Assembly: GCF_947179165.1 (NCBI RefSeq) | Contig: NC_077244.1 | Span: 14,142,949-14,206,948, forward strand | Origin: Solanum dulcamara | Lineage: Eukaryota > Streptophyta > Magnoliopsida > Solanales > Solanaceae | DNA: 64,000 bases | Direction of reading: 5' to 3' | In this document: positions 56,485 through 64,000 of the stretch, piece by piece | Position numbering within the stretch: the first letter of the stretch is position 1 | Layout: every line of letters begins with the position of its first letter | The notes under the pieces: generated by a model | The model's input: the letters and a program-made list of their open reading frames with translations, nothing else | Told to the model about the DNA's origin: nothing | The model's database searches: none | Position numbers and translations under genes: made by a program

Positions 56485-59400
56485 TTTGACTACACCGTTG
56501 AGTCCAAAATGCCAAATTCAGTGATTGATTCTGAACGAATACTGAGCACCCCATCGTAGATTTTAAAATGAGAATGATCTGCTAGTGCACCATATATGGT
56601 GCATCCCACCTCTATAAATCTCGTCATTTCGGCAATTGATTCCATTTTCATGTGATAATTTCTTTGTTATTTTGAGCTCAAATTGAGCAATTCAAAAGAA
56701 CATTTTACGTGGAATTTTGAGGAGAACACCATGGTAGTGTTAGAATTGATTGTTGGTGCTCCGTTTGAAGTAAAATTTGAGTTTTTGCTGCTGGTTTTGA
56801 TGGTTATAGAGATGATATTTTTGGAATCTTGGGAATTTGATTTTTTGGGAATTTCAAGTCTGAACTGATGGTTCTTGGGTCTAAATTGTTGGATTTTTCG
56901 CTAGGAATGCATTGGTCAGATCGAAAAGTAACTTAGGAGTTTCGTTGGGGGTTAGTGTTTCAATTATATTTGTAGCATGGTCCATCTTTTGATTGGGATT
57001 TGAGAGATTTTTGGAAAATCATATCCTAGTCAATATATGTCTGAATTGGATGATTCAAAGCTCCAAATTGTGGGGTTTTTTTTAACGATTGTTGTGGTGT
57101 GGTTGGTTTCAACTATAGGACCTTCATTTGAGGTAATTTCTATCTTTTCACTACTGCCCATGTCTTTAATTGTGACCAAATTATGATTTTTGTGCATATG
57201 TGTGCTTGGGCTGTATTGAGTACCAAATTATGATTTTTTAAGCCCCTTGTACGGATTTAATTATGTAATTCATGGAGTGGGTCCTATATTCCCATTTTTT
57301 ACTATGAAATTGGTCTGTCTCCAAATTTGATAATTTAAATATGAAAGAGACTATATTGACATTGTGATTCTATTGTTGATAGCGTGGCAGTATTCAGAGT
57401 CCGTTCGAAAAGAAAAAGTTCTAATTACATGAGTTGGAGCGCGTGCAGTCAGCCTATAGGTAGGCTATTATTATTTTTCTTGTTAGAATGTGCATGTTTA
57501 GACAGTTGTATGCTAATTTGTATGTGTTTGGGGGTGTTTGGGTGTTGAGGATGCTAAATTTCTAGAACTCATGTCGTAGGCTCTATTTTTGTGGAATTCA
57601 AGCTATTAAAGCATGTCTACTTTTGTTGTTGATCATCCATACCTTGTGGTGTGTGCTGTGCCTCTGGCTATTTCTTTGGAAGAATGTTTGGTCTTAGTCT
57701 AGGCTTAGACTAGTGTTTCCTTAGACTTCTGCGATTTTGGTGCCGTTGGGACTTAGAACTTCTCCAACATCACTTTGGACAACTTAGCTCCCTGTAGACT
57801 GCTATAGCAGACTTGAGTCTGATATTTTGAGCTCTGGCCTATTATCTCCATAATGCCCTATACTTCTATCAACTCCATATCATTGGATTTTGGGTTTTGA
57901 AAGTCTATTCATCAATTCTGGTTGGATATGGTTTGGCCTGGAGTGATTTATTGATGGTGCTTAGATTAGGGTACTCCCCATCATGCTCGATTGGCCGCTG
58001 ATCCTAAATCTAACCAATTTTCCTCTGTTCATGGTTTAAGTCCCCAATTCACTATATCGGGTGGGGTTCAAATCTCCAATTTAATCTATAAGGCAGGGTT
58101 CAACTCCTTTCCTAGGTATTATCACCTCGGTTCAATTTCCTGGCCTTACTTAGCCGTGGTTCAAGTCCACCACCGTTATCAGCCTTGGTTCAAGTCCATC
58201 GCTACTTACTAGCTTTGGTCTAAGTCCCTAACTACTATTAACTTGGTTGAAGTCCTTGGTCTCTTTTGCATATGGTTCAACTCCACGATTATCCACACCT
58301 TGATTCAAGTCCTTAGTTACTATGAAACCTCAATTTAATTCATTGGTCTCTTTTGCACGAGGTTCAAGTCCACAATTATCCACACCTTGGTTCAAGTCCT
58401 TGGTTTCTATAAAACCTCAGTTTAAGTTATTGGTCTCTTTGGCACGAGGTTCAAGTCCTCAATTATCCACTTCTTATTTTAAGTCCTTTGTTACTATCAA
58501 ACCTCAGTTCAAATCCTTGGTCTCTTTTTCATGTGCTTCAAGCCCATGATTATCGACACCTTTGTTCAAGTCCTTAGTTACAATCAATCTCGATTCAAGT
58601 CCCTGATCCTCTTATGTTTCTTCAGTCTAAGTCCTTAACTGTTGTTTAGCTTTGGATAAAGCTTTAAGCTTACAAAATGGTCTGGTTCAAGTCCATGGGA
58701 TTTTATGACACCATTGGAAATCCATTGGATTTTCTCACTTTACTTCAACTATCTTTGCTCCTGTCGGGATTAGGGAGTCCATTCAGGTTGTTACTTTTAC
58801 ACTTGTGCACAATCCTATCCATCCGGTTTATGGGATCCCAGTAGATTTAGCTAGTTTCTCTCCTTCTCCTTTTGTATTGAGTATGTTCGTGTACATACCA
58901 ACCTTGAGATGTTGTTTCTATATTTAGTTATGGTTAATTCTCGTATTTCAGTTTACTTTATCTTATCTTTTTCAGTTGGCCTATGCACCTACTGGGTACC
59001 TATTGTTTTGATATTCATACTACACTCTGCATCTATTTTAGTGATGAAAGTCCGAGTACTAGCTATCAACATTTATTTTGAGCCAGCTGCAGTAGTGATC
59101 GAAGACGAGGATGAGCACACAACATTTTGGATTTACCCATCTCCCTTTGTATATATATTTTGTCTGTTTTTTACACTTTCAGACAGTCTTGTTTTTGTGG
59201 TCCACTTTTGGACTTGTACTCCTTTTGTAGTTGCTCAGTATATGTGACTTCCAGGTTCTGGGAGGGATATTTTGGTTGTATATATTTTGATTTACTACCA
59301 CCGTTTATTTGTGTTCCTGTTATTTCATTACTGCTTTTAGTTGAAATTGCTGGTCTTCTATCCTGACATCTCATTACTCACAGTTCTGGGATATGGGTCA
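56485..59400 (+). repeat. LTR-derived block F, no gene
   Basis: The start (TTGAGTCCAAAATG, then GAGCACCCCATCGTAGA) matches the U3 of the element A LTR (minus strand near 1130-1213). TATAAATCT at 56617 could be its TATA box and TTTGAG|GTAATTTC near 57131 a donor-like site. The end (TCTATCCTGACATCTC to GATATGGGTC) matches 7050-7084. Its length is near that of one LTR of this superfamily. It is broken at the right by element D. Several weak open frames lie inside; none is convincing. Confidence 0.6.
58010..58690 (+). repeat. GGTTCAAGTCC repeat region
   Basis: The word GGTTCAAGTCC and variants occurs about 20 times at 25-35 base intervals. A longer unit of about 85-90 bases containing TTATCCACACC and GGTCTCTTTTGCACGAG is visible between 58250 and 58530. 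It encodes nothing recognisable. Confidence 0.75.
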
Positions 59401-61557
59401 TGTAAAACCCTAAAAGTTGGAAAGTTGGAACCAAAGAGAAATAATCAAAATGTGGACTGTATTCAGTACTATGACTCACTCTACCATTAGTAGAGATTTC
59501 TGTGACTCATAGAGACAAGTCGTAGAGGGAGTCTTTAACAATAACCCAGAAGTACACCCAGGAGAGGTTCTATGACTCAATAGGATGAGTTGTCTTCTTA
59601 TTGATGAGTCTAAGAACGAATCATTTTGAAATATCAGAGAAGCCTTAAACTTGTAGGTTTTAGGCCTGCAAGACAAGTCAAGTTGACAACTCGTGATACT
59701 AATGACGAGTCATAATCATGACTCATAAGTGAAGGCTTAGAGACTCCAAGTTTGCAGGGTTCAATGCCTACTGGACGAGTCCAAATGATAACTAGTGAAG
59801 ATGAGCCATAGAAACGACTTGTATGCAAACTTCAGAGACTTCAATTCAAGCCATTTTCTAAGACCTGCAAGCCAATTCGTCCTAACAACTCGTCATCTTT
59901 TTTACAACCTCGCAGGGTCAGAATTCAAGTTTTAATAAAGGTTAATTATGTCATTTCACAAGGTTCAATGAACCTAGACATAATTATGTCCAAGTTCAAT
60001 CCTATATCTACCCAATCATTTGAAATTCCCTCATTCTAAAATCATTCTTCTAAATTCTCCTAAGGAAAGAACTAAATTCTCCCAAGGATTCTTCTCCAAC
60101 TTTCAAGCTAGGGTTTCAGATTTTATTAAGGTTTCTTCTTCAATTCTAAGTTAATTCAATCAAGGTAGTGGGGATTGATGCATGAGTTCCATTCGCCCAT
60201 GGAGTCCCAAACATACTGATAAAGATTATAGATAAATCATGCAAGAACTATTGGGTTGTTTCAATTTCATTTTAGATGATTATTTATGATCTTTATCAGC
60301 ATGTTTTCATATGAATTGCATGATTTTACGTTGAATTATGAATGCCATGCATATAGTTATTTCCAAGTTAAGATTATGAAGTTAAAAATGAATTTCATAA
60401 GTTGATTACGAGTTTAATAACTTTTCAAGGAAAGTTATATGATTTAAAGTTGATATTATGATTTAATGATGAATTTATCATCAAAGAAAGTTCTTATGGT
60501 GTGATAAGTACAATTCTCACACAATCATATTTCAATATGGTGTAAGGATAATTCCCATTGAAGTTATGGATTCCTGTGAATTACTAAAGTTAATGAGCCA
60601 CTCTTAATATATTTTATAAAGATGTACTGATATGTAGTTACTATCTTTACCTATTATGTTCTGATCATGTTTTTATGAGTTTCTGTTAGGATATTGACTA
60701 AGCACCGAGAGATATTCTAGGTGAGGTTTGGTCTGGTAATGCATTAGTTACCCAAGGAAATCCTAGTAGCAACCTAAAGTCTCAAATACGTTACCCATAT
60801 AGGATTGCCTTCATGGCCTAGCTAGTGGATCCACATATAGCACCGTTGAGTTTAGTTGAGTACCATAGAGGAGTATACCTTAGCAAGGTAGCCTCCCTCT
60901 TCTTGATGTGGGTTACAGCAGATTCTATGTTATAGCTCGGATGGTCTTAAGATATCAGTTAAAGGTCTTGTCCCACAGAATTTGAAATTCAAGTTATGAG
61001 TTTTATGATATGCATTGACCATGAGATTTTATATGTTTTCATATGCTTTTAAGCTTTGATCATGTTCATTATATTGGTCATGTATCTTATTTCATAGTGA
61101 TCATGTCCTATTATTTATTCATGCATTTCTCACATACTTAGTACCTTCTATGTACTAATTCATATTTTGCCTAGGGAGGACACCGATGATTCGATTCGTG
61201 GCTAGAGTGCTTAGTTTTTTTCCCAGAAGTTGGTGAGTCCTCATGTCAATGAGGACATGACTTTCTTTTCACATTGTTTCATTGAATTTCTCCTATGGGT
61301 TCGGGTGAGCTAGGATCTTATCCTAAGAACCCATCATAAACTAGAATAGATGCATGTTATGATATTTTGATGTAGTCCATTCAGACATTGATTTGAGTGT
61401 TTTTATCCCTTAGACCCATCCCCTTGAGATTTTACTTCTATTTATTTTAATCATGATTCTTTACCTTATGTATGTGATGTACGCTAACATGGCCCAGTTG
61501 GGATTCCTCATAATTTTAATGTTGGGTCGCGGGTGGGCCCTAGTTCAAATTGTGACA
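59401..61557 (+). repeat. 5' LTR of element D
   Basis: 2157 bp, from TGTAAAACCCTAAAAG to CAAATTGTGACA. At 59470-59890 it has about ten ACGAGTC/GACTCGT-type words. It is related to the solo LTR at 10846-12857. CAAG|GTAGTGGGG at 60161-60173 is a weaker donor-like site. Confidence 0.8.
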
Positions 61558-61771
61558 AACTTGGTATCATAGAACATGGTTTAGAAGAGTCTTAGGAAGT
61601 CTAACACGCCGTGTTAAGCAGAGTGTTGTTCATTGGTATGAAGCATGCCACATACATGAATAAAAGGCTACAAAATGTCTTAGGAAAATCTCATTTCTTT
61701 TAGGATCTATGTCGTGCAGTAGAGTGGTCTCTAAGTCTTTCCCTCTAATAGTTATTCTTTGCAATTTGCAG
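60165..61771 (+). other. Putative leader intron of element D
   Basis: Acceptor TTATTCTTTGCAATTTGCAG, an excellent plant acceptor context, ends three bases before the gag ATG at 61775. The donor is less certain (60165, or 60131 in TTAAG|GTTTCTTC). Inferred. Confidence 0.35.
61562..61573 (+). promoter_or_regulatory. Primer-binding site of element D
   Basis: TGGTATCATAGA, close to TGGTATCAGAGC, a few bases after the LTR end. Slightly decayed initiator tRNA-Met site. Confidence 0.8.
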
Positions 61772-61774
61772 ACA

Positions 61775-62850
61775 ATGCCTCCACGAAGATACCCCACTAG
61801 AAGGAATATGGTTGAAGAAGAGCAAAAGAAACAAATGATCCCTTGAATGAAAAAGTCTCCAATATCAAGTTCCGAGTGGCCTTTCAAGTACTTACACAAG
61901 CTGTAATGGCTCAAGCCAATTGTGAAGTGGTTTATCCCATGAACCCAAATATGGGTACGGCGGCAACAAGAGTTCGTGATTTCATGAGGATGAATCCTCT
62001 AGAGTTTTGGGGTTCTAAGGTGGAAGAGGATCCACAAGTGTTTGTTGATATCATTCACAATATTATGGATATTATAAGGGTTAGCACAGTTGAGAGTCCG
62101 GAGTTGGCCATGTACCAATTGAAGGGTGTCTCCCAAATTTGTTTTGATTAATAAAAAGCAAGAGGCCGAGAGAGGAGGATATCATTACTTGGGAGGAGTT
62201 TAAAAGCGTGTTTCTTGATCGCTTCTTCCCATTGGAGTTGAAGGGAGGCCAAAGTACAAGAGTTCATCAACCTTAAGCAAAGTGGTATGATTGTGAGGGA
62301 ATATGCCCTCAAGTTCACCCAATTTTCAAAATATGCTCCATTCATGGTTGCCACCTCAAGAGCTCGTATGAGCAAGTTTTTATCGGGTGTGTTGGATATG
62401 GTCTCAAAGGAATGTAAGAAAGCTATGTTGATTTGGGAAATGGACATCTTTAGACTTGTGACCTATGTAGAGCAAATAGAGAGTGAGAAGCTAAAGGAGA
62501 AAACTAGGGAGTACAAGAGGCCAAGGAACGATGGCAGTGATATCTCTCATGGTAAGTCCAGAGGTGGTGGAGGTCCTTATTTATTCCAAATGTACTCCAA
62601 CCAAGGATATTCAAATACCACTACTCCAAGGTTTGACAAGGATAGGTTGGCCAACCCTAAGCCTTAAGGAGGTGCTCCTATTAGTCTAGGGACCCCCACA
62701 TGCAAGAAGTGTGACAAGAACCACAAGGGTGAGTGTTTAACGGGTTTGAATGTGTAGTATAGATGTGGTAAGCCGAGTTATCATGCTAAAGAGTGCAAGG
62801 TTAAGGATGGTCTTCCCAATGGCAAAGTTTCTCAAGGTGCCTAAGTACAA
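61775..62850 (+). pseudogene. Element D gag
   Basis: Starts MPPRRYPTRRNMVEEEQKKQ, then a stop near 61844. The capsid region is in 61843-62151 (TRVRDFMRMNPLEFWGSKVEEDP) and 62287-62667 (EYALKFTQFSKYAPFM), separated by a frameshift. The zinc knuckle region near 62700-62800 has CKKCDKNHKGEC and, after a stop, YRCGKPSYHAKEC with the first Cys lost. Same layout as the element C gag. Confidence 0.8.
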
Positions 62851-62929
62851 CCAAAAGGTGTCAATGCAACAACTGGTTTTATGCTCTTCATGGTAGGCAA
62901 GAGGTGAAGGAGACTCCCAATTTTGTTAC

Positions 62930-64000
62930 CAGTATATTACGGGTCTTTCACTATGATCTTTATGCCTTACTTGATCCGGGTGCAAATTTGTCTTTCTTTA
63001 GTACTAATGTAGCCACGAGAATTTGATGTTAGTCCTAAAACATTGTTAGAGAAACTTCCATTTGTACTCCCATAGATGAGTTGGTTGTGGCTAAAAGAGT
63101 CTATAGAAGTTGTCCGGTTTCGGTTTTCCATAATTTTACTCTACGTGATCTAGTTGAGCTTGAGATGACCGATTTTGATGTTATCCTTGGTATGGATTGG
63201 CTATATGAATGTTATGCTTCTTTTGATTGTAGGACCCGAGTGGTTAAGTTCCAATTTCCTAATGAGCCGGTCCTCGAATTGAAGGATAGTAATTCCATGT
63301 TCAAAGGTCAATTCATTTTATGCCTTAAAGCTAAGATAATTTCCAAGGCTTGTATCTATCATCATGTGAGGGTTAGGGATGAAAATTCCAAAGCCCCTAC
63401 TCTAGAATTGGTCCCCCTTGTAAATGAGTTTTCGAATGTGTTTTCCAATGATCTACCTAGTGTTCCTCCTAAAAAGGAGATTGACTTTGGTATAGACCTT
63501 ATTTCTGATACTCAACTCATTTTTATCCCTCCTTATCAAATGGCTCCAACGGAATTAAAAGAGTTAAAGGATCAATTGAAAAAGTTGTCAGTCAAATGTT
63601 TTGTTAGACCAAGTATATCCTCATGGGGTGATCTAGTTAGAAATAAGGATGGTTTGTTATATATATGTATTGACTACTAGTAATTGAATAAATTAACTAT
63701 CAAGAATAAATAGCCAATTACAAGGATAGATTTGTTATACAAATTGAAAGGGGCAAGTTACTTTTCTAAGATTGATCTTTGTTCCTGTTATCATCAACTC
63801 ATGATGAGGGAGTGTGATATTCCCAAGAAGGTATTTTGAATAAGGTATGACCATTATGAGTTCTTAATTATGTCGTTTGGTTTAACAATACCACCTCGAC
63901 ATTCATGAATTGATGAATAGGTTGTTCATACAATATTTGGACATGTTTACAATTGTGTTTATTGATGAAATTTGGTTTACTCTTGGAATGAGAAGGATCA
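62930..64000 (+). pseudogene. Element D protease and reverse transcriptase, incomplete
   Basis: Protease active site LLDPGANLSF (DPGA at 62973-62984). The 199-residue frame at 63081-63680 covers the second half of protease, the linker, and RT up to CIDY. Stops follow at about 63679 and 63711. The polymerase motif near 63958 reads FIDE followed by a one-base loss, so the Asp pair is not intact. The element continues past the window. Confidence 0.8.

Larger units (their letters stand above)
59401..64000 (+). mobile_element. Element D: gypsy chromovirus, cut by the window edge
   Basis: LTR, primer site, gag, protease and the first part of RT in the order of elements B and C. It is inserted in block F. 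The pol region is close to element C at protein level ([17 protein letters not shown] against [17 protein letters not shown]). Stops and shifts occur throughout. The 3' half lies outside the window. Confidence 0.85.

Noticed and set aside
20417..56489. Target duplication for element B
   Set aside because: The left flank AGATT (TGATT in sister units) and the right flank TTTGA do not match, and the left end has been triplicated, so no claim is made.
58010..58690. CRISPR-like or tRNA-gene array from the GGTTCAAGTCC words
   Set aside because: Spacing and flanks are irregular, there is no cloverleaf or A box, and the DNA is eukaryotic repeat sequence.
58909..59247. 112-residue hydrophobic frame
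   Set aside because: Lies in the U5-like end of block F; T-rich composition gives a hydrophobic translation. No start context or homology was seen.

Overview
The window looks like repeat-dense plant nuclear DNA, probably pericentromeric heterochromatin. The repeat style suggests Solanaceae, but that is an inference. I found no conventional host gene, rRNA, tRNA or CRISPR array. Almost every base belongs to long-LTR Ty3/gypsy retrotransposons, a Mutator-like DNA transposon (MULE), an AT-rich tandem repeat, or fragments of these. The gypsy elements read as chromoviruses of the Tekay/Del type: PR-RT-RH-IN order, a C-terminal chromodomain, LTRs of 2.0-2.9 kb, and an initiator-tRNA-Met primer site.

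Layout: 1-6950 is a degenerate minus-strand element (A) with its 3' LTR running off the left edge. 6950-7130 is an old LTR end. 7130-8883 and 12863-14548 are AT-rich tandem repeats of about 0.9 kb per monomer. Between them lie an internally deleted LTR element (E, 8884-10840) and a solo LTR with a TGTCA target duplication (10846-12857). From about 13210 a unit of about 3 kb (AT repeat plus the 5' part of an LTR) is present three times. The third copy runs into the 5' LTR of element B.

Element B (20422-56484) is the outer shell of a nest. A MULE (21053-46668) sits in its 5' LTR with 9-bp duplications GTTTTCTTA and 125-bp inverted repeats. Inside the MULE's left inverted repeat sits element C (21158-42475) with 5-bp duplications GTGTC. 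Element C is not a normal LTR-internal-LTR element. Six LTRs stand head-to-tail on its 5' side, separated only by six bases (AACAAA), then one internal region, then one 3' LTR. The MULE body carries broken transposase exons on the minus strand and, convergent with them, a small two-exon gene for a GRF-type zinc-finger protein with a C-terminal membrane segment.

After B come an LTR-derived block (56485-59400) and a fourth gypsy element, D (59401 to the right edge). All gag-pol genes carry stops or frameshifts, and catalytic residues are lost in A, B and C. Most stops in C fit C-to-T change at CAG codons, as expected for methylated plant DNA.

The inferred order of events is: AT repeat, B insertion, triplication of the junction, MULE insertion, C insertion, then LTR amplification. 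The most notable signals are the tandem LTR array, a possible leader intron shared by several families (donor in the LTR, acceptor 1-4 bases before the gag start), family-specific palindrome clusters in U3, and the GRF gene inside the MULE.
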